DNA of 64,000 bases, from contig NW_020194644.1 of assembly GCF_002865645.1 (NCBI RefSeq), positions 62,001-126,000 on the forward strand, given 5' to 3'. The stretch comes from Hyaloscypha bicolor E (lineage: Eukaryota; Ascomycota; Leotiomycetes; Helotiales; Hyaloscyphaceae). Each line of letters starts with the position of its first letter. Position 1 is the stretch's first letter. Shown one piece after another: positions 1-12,310 of the stretch. The position numbers and the translations under genes were made by a program. A model generated the notes under the pieces. The model was not told where the DNA came from. It worked only from the letters and a program-made list of their open reading frames with translations, and searched no databases.

Positions 1-599
1 ATAGCTAGTTTTTTTTCTAGAGCTAGTTACTAATATCTAATTATTTAAAACATTCCGGAATAAGTTATAAAGCTTTTAAAATAGCTAATATTTTTAGTAA
101 AAAGTAATTCTTATATTTTCTAATATATTATTATAGGTATTCTTTAGTTTTAGATTTTTTAAACTAGTTCGAATATTTATCTAAGCCTTTTCTAGTTCTA
201 TTATTAGTATTTACTAATTAAATCTTTTTATTTTTTGTTTTATATACTTCTATAACTAGAAATAAACTATAGTTATTATCTTTTTCTTTAAAAGCTATAA
301 CTATTTTCTCTAGTATTCTTTTTATCTAATTTCCGGAATTTATAACTTTTCTATTTAACTCTTTTCTATTTAAGTATAAAAAGTGTCTTTTTATCTAGTA
401 TTCTAATATACTTTTCTTAAGTTCTTATATATTTCAGAATTCTTTCTAATCTTAGATTTTATATTTTATAGTTTTAGAAATATATTTCTTTATTATTAGG
501 AAATACTATTTTACTTCTTTTTTAGAAATGTTTTTATTTAATATTCTTTTTATTTTCTTTTCTATTAAATCCGAAACTATTCTTAATAATACTTTAATT

Positions 600-1420
600 A
601 GAGCCTTTTCTATTTTAGTTTCTCTAAAAATATTATTAATTTCTTGAATTTCTGAACCCAAAATAAAAGAATTAATAAGAAATTCCGGTATTTTTTTTAA
701 TATTATTACTAGTTATAATATTAGACTTTATTTCTTTTTTTTCTTTTAGTTTCCTGTTTTATATTATTTAATTCTTTAATTCTAGAAGTTTAATATTCTT
801 AAACTATTTTTTTTTTCTATTTTCTGGTATTTTTTAAAAATAAAATAATTATAATAATATAAGTATTCTAGTTATTTTTAGAATTAGTAAATCTTCTATT
901 CTATAAATTATTATTTCTATATATAATATTTATTTTTATCTTTACTAAAAACAGTTAATTAAATAGAATCTTTAAAGCTTTTTTAATTAGAAAAAATATA
1001 TTTTTATATTCTATTTTATTTATAACTTTAGTTCTATATTTTACTATTTTTATAAATCCAAATTCAGCTCTAATAATAGTAAATATTTAATAATCTATAA
1101 TATTATATATTACTTTACTAATATTTTTAGAGATTCTTTTAGAGAAAATATTAATCTTAGTTCTAGTATTAATTATTTCTTTATATTTAATATTTTTTTA
1201 AGGTTCTCGAAATACGAATTAGAAATATAAAAATTATATAATATATTTATAAGTTAGTAATATTCGAATATTAATACTATTATCTTTAAATTAAATAATT
1301 CTATTAGTATTAGATATCTGAACTAGTATTTCTAATTCCTTAAATATTTTATCTATTATATAAGCTATAGTTACTAGCTTTATAAATCTTCTAGTATATC
1401 TAATTATATTTAATATAATA
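600..1420 (-). pseudogene. Decayed coding-like stretch, family not recognised
   Basis: One minus-strand frame stays readable for most of this interval. It is interrupted almost only by TAA and TAG, and it is rich in lysine and isoleucine with charged, coding-like segments, including a run around 1,050-1,200. The pattern matches the RIP-damaged retrotransposon frames elsewhere in the block, but I could not match it to a gag, pol or transposase motif. It may be a gag-like region or a DNA-transposon protein. Seen: a long frame broken by RIP-type stops. Inferred: former coding sequence. Confidence 0.3.
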
Positions 1421-3523
1421 ATATTTCCTATTTATAAAATAGTAAAAATAAAGAATATTATTTTTAATCTATTAGTTCTAAAATATAATAGCTAAATCTA
1501 GTATTTTTAAAGTATTAATAAGTATTTTTATTTCTTTTTAAGTTCTTAGAAATAAAATAATTACTTTCTTTAGTAATTTTATTAAAATATTATTAATTTT
1601 AAAAATTCTATACTTATTATAGTTAAAAGTATACTAGGTTTCTAATTTATTTTATTTATTTCCGGAAATATTAATATTTATTTTTTTAGTTAGGCTATTT
1701 TTTTATTTATTACTTTTTAGAATAATATTCTTCTAACCTCTTATATAAAATAGCTTTTCTTTTATTCTAGCTTGTTTTTAGAAAATCTTTTTAGCTATTT
1801 CTATTTCTTTTTCTTTTTTTCTTAATAAGAAACCTATTATAATATTAATAAAAATACTATTTATAATTAAATCTTAATATTATTTATTAATTCTAGAACC
1901 TGAAATATTAGTAATTCTAATATAATTTCCTCTAAAATAAAATAGCTATTTAGATTCTCTAGATATAACTTGCTTATTTCTATATATAAATTCCGGTTAG
2001 CTAGTTTCCTTATTTCTTTTTTACCTAGTAAACTAGATATTTTCTATTATTTTTTGAATATTTTTGGATTATACTTTTAAATTATAATTTAATTCTTTTT
2101 TTTTAAACTTAGGAAATAATATAGTTAAACTACTAGTATTTATTAGTAAGGAAAAAGATAATATTTTCTTATTTAGGCTTAAATAACTCTTTATATTATC
2201 TTTTATTAAATTAGTACATATATTTATAATTTATAAGCTTTTTTATTAATAAGTAATAAAAACTAAGAAATATAAATATATTTTAAATTAATATTATTAT
2301 TTTTATTTCTATTATAATATTTATAGAAAATTCGTTTTTTTAATTCTAGATTTATACTATAGGTTATATTAATTTAAATAATATTCTCTAATTATATTTA
2401 AGACTAATTTCTTCTAGAATATAATTATTTAGACTCTTTATTTATTTTAATTCAATTATTATAGCTATTATAATATTTCCTATAACTTTTATTATAACTT
2501 CTAGTATATTTTCCCTAAAAACCCGAATTATATTTATTAGGCTATTAATACTATTATATTTACTATAATTAGTTAGATTATATAAATAGGTTATAAATAT
2601 CTTCCCGAATTATAATAGTAGCTATATTAAGTTATTTCTATAAATTCTTTTAAGTTATAGTAATAATAAATAGTTTTTTTAGACTTTTTACTAGCTAATT
2701 AATATTATTTCTCTTAGGTTTATTATTTTTAATAGGTTTTATATAATTAGCTATAGGCTAGGGGTTTTTTTTTACTTATATTTATAATAGCTTTAGGAAA
2801 TATAATAGGAGAAACTAGTAAAGAATAATTATTTTCTAGCTTAGAAACCGTATTATAAACTATTATATTCAAGTATTCTTATTTAAGTTTAAATATATCT
2901 GAATTATTAATAATATTAAAATAGTATTTCTTTTTTTTTAATAGAATATTATTACTTTTTTATATATCTTACTATATTTATAAGTAAAAATATTTATAGG
3001 TTTAAAATTTATATTTTTAAAAGTATAATTTATTATTAGAATAAATAATTCTCTTATAAATTTTTAATATTAAATAATTTCATTTATTTTTTTCTTCTTT
3101 AATAACTTTTTTAATATTTTATTAAATATATTAATATAAGATTTAGAAGAGATCTCTTTATTCTAGGCTTATATAATAATATAATTAAAAAAGTTATAGC
3201 TAATATTAAGTATTTTCTAGTTATATTTTTAGAATTCCTTTAATAAGGCCTTAAAGAACTTAGTTTCTTAGTAATCTCTTGAATTATTAATATAATACTT
3301 AAATATAGCTTTAATCTAATTCTTTCTTTTTTAGTATTATTAGAAATATAATAATTCTTATATATATTTATATACTATTCGAAAAATATAGAAATATTAC
3401 TTTTCTAAAACTATAGTATTTTAGGAGTTTCTATAAATAATAAGTTTAAATCCGGTACTAATATATATTTATTTTTAGTTATATTAATCTTAATAATTTC
3501 TTCTATAATTAATTATAGAGTTT
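1421..3523. other. AT-rich DNA with no recognisable gene
   Basis: RIP-like AT-rich sequence. I see no recoverable protein motif, no long inverted repeat and no RNA gene. The left part (1-600) is the same. Confidence 0.6.
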
Positions 3524-3644
3524 CTATTAAAATAAAGCTTGAATTATTATGTTTTCTTAAAAGCTCTAGCTTTTTTAAAACTCTAGAAATTATATCCTTA
3601 TTTAAAAATAAACTATAAAATATATAGCTCCTGATTTTTAATAC
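3524..3644. repeat. 121-bp direct repeat, copy 1
   Basis: This segment is repeated in the same orientation at 4,827-4,947 with many C/T and G/A differences and a few small indels. The pair encloses about 1.2 kb that begins with an AACT microsatellite. It could be the pair of ends of a short decayed retroelement or a segmental duplication. No target-site duplication was identified. Confidence 0.6.
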
Positions 3645-3669
3645 TTCTATTCAGGAATAAGTGCCTTTA

Positions 3670-3845
3670 TTCTAACTAAACTAACCAAATAACTAACTAA
3701 TTAACTAACTAAATAACTGCCTAAATAAGTAGTAACTAAATAACTAACTAACTAACTAATTAACTAAATAAATAACTAATTAAATAACTAACTAATTAAA
3801 TAACCAAATAACTAAATAACTAACTAACTAACTAACTAACTAACT
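3670..3845. repeat. AACT/AAAT microsatellite
   Basis: A run of imperfect AACT tetranucleotides with AAAT and AATT variants; the last 25 bases or so are nearly perfect (AACT)n. It sits just downstream of the first 121-bp repeat copy. Confidence 0.85.
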
Positions 3846-4826
3846 ACTTTAAATTAAAAGCTGAAATAAATCTTCTAATATCCTTCTTTATATTATAAAT
3901 TACTAGTATAATAGAAAAATAAGGCTCCTTATTATAGTATTTATAATCTGAATATTCTTTCCTTTTATAAATATTATAAGTTATCTTAGACTAATAGATT
4001 CCAGGATATTACCGTTTATATTTTAGATAAATAAGTTAGAAGAAAGAATATTTATTATTCTTCTCTTATATAAGCTCCCTTCTAGCCTTTCTCTTAACTT
4101 CTCTTATATATAGTTCCCTTACTTAAAATTCTATTATATTATACTTCTCATTTATTATTCTCTTATTTTCGGTTTATAGTATTCTTAATACTTTTTCTAC
4201 TATAATTCTATCCGGTATTATATTTCAAATTTATATTAGAATGTTATATATTATAAGTAAATTAAATATAAGAATAAAGAAAATATAATTATTAGTAATA
4301 AACTCTATTTTTATAGAATTAATCTTTTTATTAAGAACTTTAATATATATAATAAATTCTTCCAGATTATTATTATTAAGTTTAAAAGAAAATAGCTTAT
4401 AAGAGAATATATAAAATAACTAATCTTTTATAGAAATAAAGAAAGCTTTAAGCTTCTTTTATAGGAAATAACTATTATTCTATTTGGTTTCTATTAGCTT
4501 AATTTTAATAGATTTAGAGAAAGTTAGAATAAGAATATCTATAGTATTAGTATACTTCTCTTTTAGGGCTATAGAAGTACTAGTAAAGAAAGAAGTCTAG
4601 TAGACTATTTATAGCTTCTTTTATTATAGCTTTACTCTTATATTAATAATTGAAGTATTATAGTTTTCTTTATTTAGGGGCTTAATCTAATTCTTATCTA
4701 AAGATATAGTAGCTACTTTATAGATTACTATAACTTAATTAAAGATCTATTAACTAGTAAGAGTATAATTTCAAGTAAAAGGCATATAAAAACGCTATCT
4801 AGAAATATAAAACCGGGTCTTATAAC

Positions 4827-4947
4827 CTATTAAAATAAAGCTTGAATTATTATATTTTCTATAAAAGCTCTAGCTTCCTTAAAACTCTGGAAATTACATT
4901 CCTATTTAAAAGTAAACTATAAAATATACGGCCCCTAATTTTTAATA
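4827..4947. repeat. 121-bp direct repeat, copy 2
   Basis: Second copy of the repeat at 3,524-3,644, same orientation. It keeps slightly more G/C than copy 1, so it is less mutated. Confidence 0.6.
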
Positions 4948-6239
4948 GTTTCTATACCTGAAACTTCTATTAATAAGATTTTTAAAAAATTAATTTTCTA
5001 TTTAAATATATCTTTTAGTTTAGGAACCGGAATTTGAAAAAAGCCAATTAATAATAATAAATATAGTCTAGATTCGAGTTTTAATATTAGTAGAAATAAA
5101 GTAATAGTTTTTCTAGTTTTATTTCTATTATTTATATTCTTTTTTTTATTTTATTAGTTTAATATCTATAATATCTTTTCTTGGTTTTACTAAACTAGAT
5201 ATATTTAATAGTATTATTAAAGGTAATAATAAAAATAATAAATATAATTTTACTAATTTTTCTGACTTTTCTAAAAAGAAAATTATTTCTATTTAGTATT
5301 CTTTTCTTTTTCTAGAAGCTTTTCTAGATTATTTATATAATTTCTTATTTTTGATTTTTTTTAATTCTTATTTCTAATTTCTATTTACTATTTTATTTGA
5401 AATTAAGAATATTTCTTCTTTTAAATATCTTTTTTAGACTTAGAAATAAGATTTTCTACTAAAACTAATACTATTTCTATTCCGGTTTTTACTATAACTA
5501 AAAATAATATATAAATTAATAATATAACTTTATTTCCGAATACTAAAGTCTATTTCTAACTAAGGTCTAATTTATATTATTTTAGTATAATATTTCTTAT
5601 TTTATTTCTTTTATTTCTTTTTCTTCTATAATTAGCCTCTATTTATATTACTTTTATATATTATATTAATAATTATATCTTATAACTAATTCGTATTCCA
5701 GTTATTAAATATATTAGAAATTAATATTTATATATTCTTAATATTTTGGCTTTAGGCTTAAGGTATTATAATAGCCCTTTTTTTTTAAACTTACTAAGCT
5801 AATAATTCGCCTTATAGAAATCCTTTAGAACTTTATAAAGTATTACCTTAATTATAAAGTTTTAATTCTCTCTATATTATTTATTATAAAATATATAAGA
5901 GAGAAATTATAATAAAATAAAAACTTATATAAAATATACTAGAGTATAAAATATAATAAAATAATAAAATAATAAAATATAAATAATATATAATATATAA
6001 AAGCTTAATTAATTAAATATTAAAAAGAAATTATTTTCTAGAATTATAGAAAAACTAGCTTTTTTATATAATTTCTATAAATTATATATAAAAGGCCGCG
6101 GCCTTTATTATATAACTAAAACTACTAAAACTACTAAAATAATATAATTTTTTAAAGAATATAGCTTGCTATACTATAATATCTAATTTAGATATCTAAT
6201 TAAAATACTAGATATCTAGAGATATTAAGAATATTAAAA
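4948..6239. other. AT-rich DNA with no recognisable gene
   Basis: No protein motif could be recovered. The only distinctive element is a 16-bp perfect GC-rich palindrome at 6,091-6,106 (AAAGGCCGCGGCCTTT), isolated in extremely AT-rich surroundings. Confidence 0.5.
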
Positions 6240-6703
6240 TAAATATTTTACTTTTAAATATTTCGTTTATAATAAGAAATTTAGGAAATAAAATATTATA
6301 ATTCTGGAAGTATCTAAAGTTTAAAGGGCTTGATTTAATAGTAAAATCAAAGTTATAATTAAAAAGCTTTAAAAATATATATAGAATATATATTCCGGAA
6401 AAAGGGTTCTATAAATATAAATACTATATAAATAGAAAAGATAATTTCTAAAAAGATAGCTTTAAGGCTAAAAGAAGTTAGTTTTAAAGAATAATAGAAG
6501 TTAAATAAATAAATAAATAAATAACTAATTATTTATTAATTAGTAAAAACTAGATATCCTTTTTATAAGCTATTAAATACTCTTATAAAGTTAATAAATA
6601 GTTCTTTCTTTTAATATAAAATAAACTAGATTTATCTTAAACTACTAAATACTTTTAGAACTAATCTAAAATCATTTCTAATTTATATATATAAACTAAT
6701 TAG
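6240..6703 (-). mobile_element. Leader remnant of a second copia copy
   Basis: This interval is similar to the sequence inside the 5' LTR of the complete copia element (about 13,640-14,208), including an identical 20-base stretch near 6,270 and 13,755. Like that leader it abuts an LTR (6,704-7,128) in the same orientation. It therefore looks like the LTR-proximal end of a second, truncated minus-strand copia element. Gag or pol motifs were not recovered further left. Confidence 0.55.
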
Positions 6704-7128
6704 TATTAGTTTATTAGTAATATATAATACTATTATATAAATATATAAATATTAGTTATATTAAGTTAGTAAAGTTTTTATTATTTAGAAATAGAAATTA
6801 TAAATTATAATATTAATATATAATTCCTAAATCTATTAAGCCTAATAGAATCTAATTTACTAATTAAGTTATTTATAGAATATAAAGTTATATAATTATA
6901 TTCTATATCTTATATTTTATTATTTATATCCCGTATTCTATATCCCGTATCTTATATCCTATATTCTATATCCCGTATTCTATATCCCGTATCCTATATC
7001 TTATATCCTATATCCCGTATCTTATATCTCGTATCCTATATCTCGTATTCTATATCCCGTATCCTATATCTTATATCTTATATCCCGTAACTATATATAT
7101 AACTTCTAAAGAAATAGCTATATTAATA
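6704..7128 (-). repeat. Copia LTR, copy 1, with expanded minisatellite
   Basis: One of four same-orientation copies of the copia LTR in the block. Its ends read TATTAG...TTAATA, which fits RIP-altered TGTTAG...CTAACA, the usual LTR ends. It is longer than the others because an internal array of short CCCGTAT/CCTATAT units (6,895-7,090) is expanded. It is probably the 5' LTR of a truncated element whose leader is at 6,240-6,703. Confidence 0.7.
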
Positions 7129-8057
7129 TTTTTAATTTAAACTAATTAATTATTAAAAGTAATATTATTTCTAATTATATTTTTTAAAAAAAAGAATTAG
7201 AAAATTTAATTAAATATTTATTTTCTAAAATAAAGAAACTAATTATTTTAATAGATTATATAATAAGCTTTTTAATAATAGCTTTATTCTTTTATAAAAC
7301 TTATATAGTTTCTTTTAATTAATTATAATAATTCTTATTATAAATAAGAATATTATATATTTTTAAAATTAGCTTAATAATTTCTTTATATAAAGCTTTA
7401 AAATTCCGGAATAGTTTTTAGAACTTTATTTTTAATAAAATAGGTTTTTTTTTTTCTTTTTCTTTTCTTTTTTCTTCTTTTTTCTTCTTTTTATTATTAT
7501 AAATATTAATAAAATATTTAAATTCTTTAAAAAACTTAATAAAAGGCTTTAGTTTATTTTCTAATAATATATTAGTAATATTTTATATTATAGCTTCTTT
7601 TAATTTATTTAATTATTTTAAAATTTGCTTCTATATATATTTTTAAATAATAAGAATTATTAGTTTATTTATTTATCTAACTAGTTTAAGGCTTTCTTTT
7701 ATTCTAATATTAGTTAATTAGTATAAAAATAACTATATTATATTATATTTGTATTTATTAAAAACTAATTAAATAAATATTATTTAAATCTTTTATAGAA
7801 TTAAAAAATAAAAAAACTTTAAATTATATTATAAATATAAGATCTAGAACTTAAAAAATAGAATTAAACTATTTTTATTTTAATAATTTAAAGCTAAAAA
7901 AGAAAAGAAAATCTTAAAAAAGCATTAAATTTAAATAATTATAAGCTATATATAGGCTTATATATTAGTTTAAGCTTATAATATATAATCTCAATTTATA
8001 TTTCCTGATTTCGATTTTATATATTTAGCTAATTTTAATTTAATTTATATTAATATT
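7129..8057. other. AT-rich spacer between two copia LTRs
   Basis: No gene or motif seen. It contains a pyrimidine-rich tract at about 7,441-7,495. Confidence 0.6.
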
Positions 8058-8352
8058 TATTAGTTTACCAGAAATATATAATACTATTATATAGTTATAG
8101 AATACTATTTATATAAGTTAGTAAAGTTATTATTTAGAAGTAGGAATTATAGTATTATAGTATTAATATATAATTCCTAAATCTGCTAAGCCTAAAGGAG
8201 TCTAGTTTACTAGTCGAATTATTAATAAGATATAAGGTTATATAACTATATCCCGTATTTTATATTCTATTACTCATATTCTATTACGTATATTCCGTAT
8301 CCCGTATCTCGTAACTATATATATAACTCCTAAAGAAATAGCTATACTAATA
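8058..8352 (-). repeat. Copia 3' LTR (copy 2)
   Basis: Aligned with the copy at 14,209-14,517 over its whole length, with the same terminal TATTAG and CTAATA. The CCCGTAT minisatellite is short here. The RNase H frame ends about 350 bp inside it, a normal 3' untranslated distance. Confidence 0.8.
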
Positions 8353-8699
8353 CTAGAAACTCTCTAAAAATGCAAAAAACAGAAAATAGTACTTTTTTTC
8401 AATTATATACAAGTTCCCTAATCCGGTCTAGTACCAGATTTCCCAAATGCTCTATATATCTATATTGCTTTTAAGGTTTTAGTTATATACTAAAGGCTAT
8501 AGCCTTTTATATATAACTTTCTCTTCTATAATATTCTTCTATCTCATATATTTATATTTCCTAATCTGGCCTAATACCAGATACTTATATACTAGATACC
8601 CAGATACCAAATATCTAGATACTAGATACTAAGGAAATCTCTATATATATTCTTCTATTTATATATCTATTTCCCGCTCTATTTATATTTAACCTATTC

Positions 8700-10160
8700 C
8701 TCTATATCTAATTTTATAGTATTTATATTAATAAGGTACTTAAAGGCATTTAATAGCTTCGATTTCGTTATAGAGTTAGCAGAATTCAATTCTTTCTTAA
8801 TCTACTTAACTTCTATAATCTCTTATTATTTATATATCTAGTAGAGATATATTATATTAATTATTAGGTATTTCTCTCGAGTAATACCCAATTTAATAAG
8901 GCATTCATATAATAACTTCGAATTTATATAAATAACTAGTAATAGTTCTATTTCTAGTACTTTATTAATTATAGATTTAACTAAAGCGCTTATATTAAAA
9001 CTATAAGCTATATTATAAAGTTCTAAAGCTAGAATACTTCTAGTAACTCTTTTATATTTAATAAAGAACTAGTAAATAATATTAGTATATCTAGTTTCAT
9101 TTACTAGAACTAGAATATATCTGATTTAGGAAAAGAGATCTGTATTATTTATAAATAAAGTATTTATAAAAACAATTAAATATAAGAACTTCTTTACTAG
9201 CTTTATAAATCTTAGTTTTCTAGCGGTATTCTCAATTTACTATTAAATGTGCTTATTAAGTACTTTTATATTAGTTTCCGAGAATTTTATAGCTTAAGTA
9301 ATAATTAATAGGTTATATAAAGCTTCTGGTTAATAGACTAATATAATATATTAGTCCTTAATAGAGAGATTTTAACAAATAGTACCCTTATTACTTATAG
9401 TAGTAGTATTTTTTATAGAAATAGTTCAGAGGTTTTTATACTAGTATTTCTATATAAGAGTAATTCTAGTAGTATTTATATAGATAATACCTCTATTAAA
9501 CTTGAGATTATAATTAAAAGTAAGGAATTTATATTTCTTAGCCAAGAACTTAGCTTTATAAAGCTTTAGTTATTCTATTTTTATAAAATTATTAGTTTTA
9601 ATAAATAAGATATTATTAGTTTAAAGGCTAATAATTCCGAAGAATTACTTACTATAAAGAAAGCAAGAGTTATAAGTCGACTATTTTATAAAAAGCTTAT
9701 TAATATAGTAGGAATAGTAAGTTTTAAACTAGTAGTTCCTAGCTTCCGGTATACTATATAGTAGTTTTATAATCTTTAGAATAGAATTATTCTTTAGATT
9801 TAGTTCTCTAATAAGCTTATAGAATAAGTTAATATAGAAATTATAATTAAATAAGATTATTAATTAGATATAAGCTTATAAGATATTATATAAATATAAT
9901 TCCGTAGTATTTATTATTATAATAGTAATACTAAAAATAATTCTCTAGCTAATATATTAAATAGTAAGTAATTATATTAATATTATATATTTCTTACCGT
10001 TTTTATAGACTTAGATAACTAGTCTCGACTTTTTAAGCTTTCTCTCTATATTCTTATTCTTAATCTCGTTAATAAACCGGGAGTTAAAGATATATACTTC
10101 CTTTAGTATCTGAGATCTAAGAATAACCTCAAATATATTCTTTTCTAGAAAGCTAGTAAC
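8700..10160 (-). pseudogene. Copia reverse transcriptase and RNase H (decayed pol)
   Basis: Minus-strand translation through stops gives copia reverse transcriptase hallmarks. Between about 10,110 and 9,560 there is a conserved block beginning VYIFNSRFINEIKNKN, then a SIPEA block (normally YGIPEAG) with a nearby NYxFKTYY, and a degenerate equivalent of the YVDD active site. Between about 8,940 and 8,705 lies the RNase H tail with SKLLYECLIKLG and TREK motifs, ending at a TAG where the family has a Trp codon. The enzyme would copy element RNA to DNA and remove the RNA strand. Multiple nonsense codons make it a pseudogene. Confidence 0.8.
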
Positions 10161-12099
10161 TTTAACTTAACGAGAATTCTTATATAGTTCATTATTCTAT
10201 AGAAATACCGTAATATCCGGGATCTTATAAGGGTATTCTCTATTATATTTTAGTAAAATAGCAGAAATAGTAAAAGGAATTATACCCGTATTACTTTTAG
10301 CCTTATTATTAAGTTCGGGACCAGGTTTAGGTTCGGGGCCATTAGTAATAACCTTAATATTTCTTATATAAAAGGGCTTTATAGAAGTTAAATAGAAAGT
10401 AGTATTACTATATAGTAAAGCTAGTATATAGTTCTCTTTATTAATAGCTACTAGCTTATATAGTCTATCCCAATTACTAGATTAACTAGTATTTCCTTTA
10501 TATTAAATAAGAATATTCAAATTTAGAAATAGTTTATAGATATTAGTAATACTAGAACTATTTCGGGTATTTAAAGTATTTATAATTTAATATCTAGCTT
10601 AAAGCTTCTGAATTTCTATTATTGCCTTTTTAAATACTACTAATTACTATAATATAATAGGTAATAGGATATTATATTTAGTTATTTAAAATAAAGTACT
10701 ATAAACCAAAAGGATTAGAATAATATTATTAGGTTCTATAGAGTTATTAATAGCTTTAAAAGTTATTTAAAGTACGGTATTCTTATTAATTCTATTAACT
10801 TTGGCTATAATAATAAGGTAAATATATTAGATCAGGCTATAGTAATATTCTATAATTCCGATAGAGTTATAAGCTTTTACGGAAATAATCTTGACCTTAA
10901 TTCCTATAGTATTTATAAGCTAAGCAAACTTCTTACTAGTAAACTACTTTCTAATATCTATTATAATCTAATTAGGAGGGCCTAAATAGTTATTAATCTA
11001 GTATTATTTAAGTATATCCCAAATATATATTATACTAATATTTTAGAGCTATTAGCCGGCTTAATATTAAGTACCTTTATTAATAATATAAAGTATAGGC
11101 TTATCGGAAATATAGAAAATATTAATAATAATAAAGTAATTAAAGCTAATATTATCTCTTAAGTTAAACTTGAATTATCCGGGTAATTAGCTATATTTCT
11201 GGTATTATTTATAGTATTTTATAAAGTATTTAAAGGCTTTTATATTAATATTATAGCCTACTTATTCTAGTATATTTCGGAGCTTACTAATAAATAAATA
11301 ACTAAAATAATAATATAGATATTATAATTTGATCTTTATAAGAAAGCAGGAGTTATAAGTAAAGAATTCGGAAATAAAGCCTTATAGTATAGTATTCTAA
11401 AGCAGGAAAGAGTATCCGAAATATTATACTATAGGTATATATTTTCTAGTAGAAATAATAAGATAATTAGTAAGATTATTAAAATAGACTTCTAGCTTAT
11501 TTATATTAGCTAAGCTAAGTAAAAATAGAGTTTTTAAAGCTATAATATAGAATTATATTTGCCTAATTAGTATATTTATTATTATAGATCTAATAAAAGA
11601 TATAGATCTAATACTATACTAGATATTAACTTAATCTTTAGTAGTTTTATTAAGTTTAATACTATTATTAGTTTACTAGAGAGCTTGAAATTAGTTAGAA
11701 CTAGTAGTTAAGTATCTAGAGGCTCCGGTATTAATTATAACTCTATAAAAGTAATAAGTATTATATCTTAATATATTATTAATTATAAAAGTCTGGGTAT
11801 TTTCTATTAAGGGTTTAATAGGCTCTAAGGTATAATTTTTGCCTATTATCTAGTATATAAGAGAAGGAGAAATAAGGTTATTTATAAAAGTATTAGCTAT
11901 AGTTATTAGTAAAACAGGAGTAGTAAAAGCGGCTAAAAAGCTCTTAATTAAAATAAAATAGAAATCTGGGTAGTATTTCTCTTCTTTATTTATTTCTACT
12001 AATAAAGCCTTAAAAGCATTATTTACTAGTTTGTTCTTATTACTCTTATTACCTTCTTTACCTTTAGCTTTAGTAATATACTATATATAAGTACTACTA
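10161..12099 (-). pseudogene. Copia integrase/protease region (unresolved)
   Basis: By position this should encode protease and integrase of the element. The minus strand has coding-like segments broken by RIP-type stops, but I did not recover the catalytic residues. The assignment rests on the flanking reverse transcriptase and zinc knuckle. Confidence 0.45.
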
Positions 12100-12310
12100 A
12101 AGTATTTATTAAAGTTCCGGATATTTCGGGATCTAAACTAATAAATATTTCTACTCCTAAATCGAGCCTTCTTAGCCTCTTATTTCTCTAATATATATTT
12201 CTATAAGTAGTATTCGGGTTTCTTATATATAAAATACGATTTCGGGATATAATTATTATAATTATAGAACTTAAAGTAGTTATTACGGGTTCCGAAATTA
12301 TAGCTAGATC
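12100..12310 (-). pseudogene. Copia gag zinc knuckle and following basic region
   Basis: A minus-strand frame reads through a zinc-knuckle-like block in which the expected cysteines appear as tyrosines (TGY to TAY, a RIP outcome). It is followed by a basic stretch EAKKARFRSRN typical of the segment after the knuckle in fungal copia gag. In the living element this would package genomic RNA. It lies about 1.9 kb inside the 5' LTR, as expected for gag. Confidence 0.65.

Noticed and set aside
6895..7090. Regular short repeats considered as a CRISPR array
   Set aside because: Units are about 7-12 bp without spacers and lie inside a retrotransposon LTR in a eukaryotic genome.
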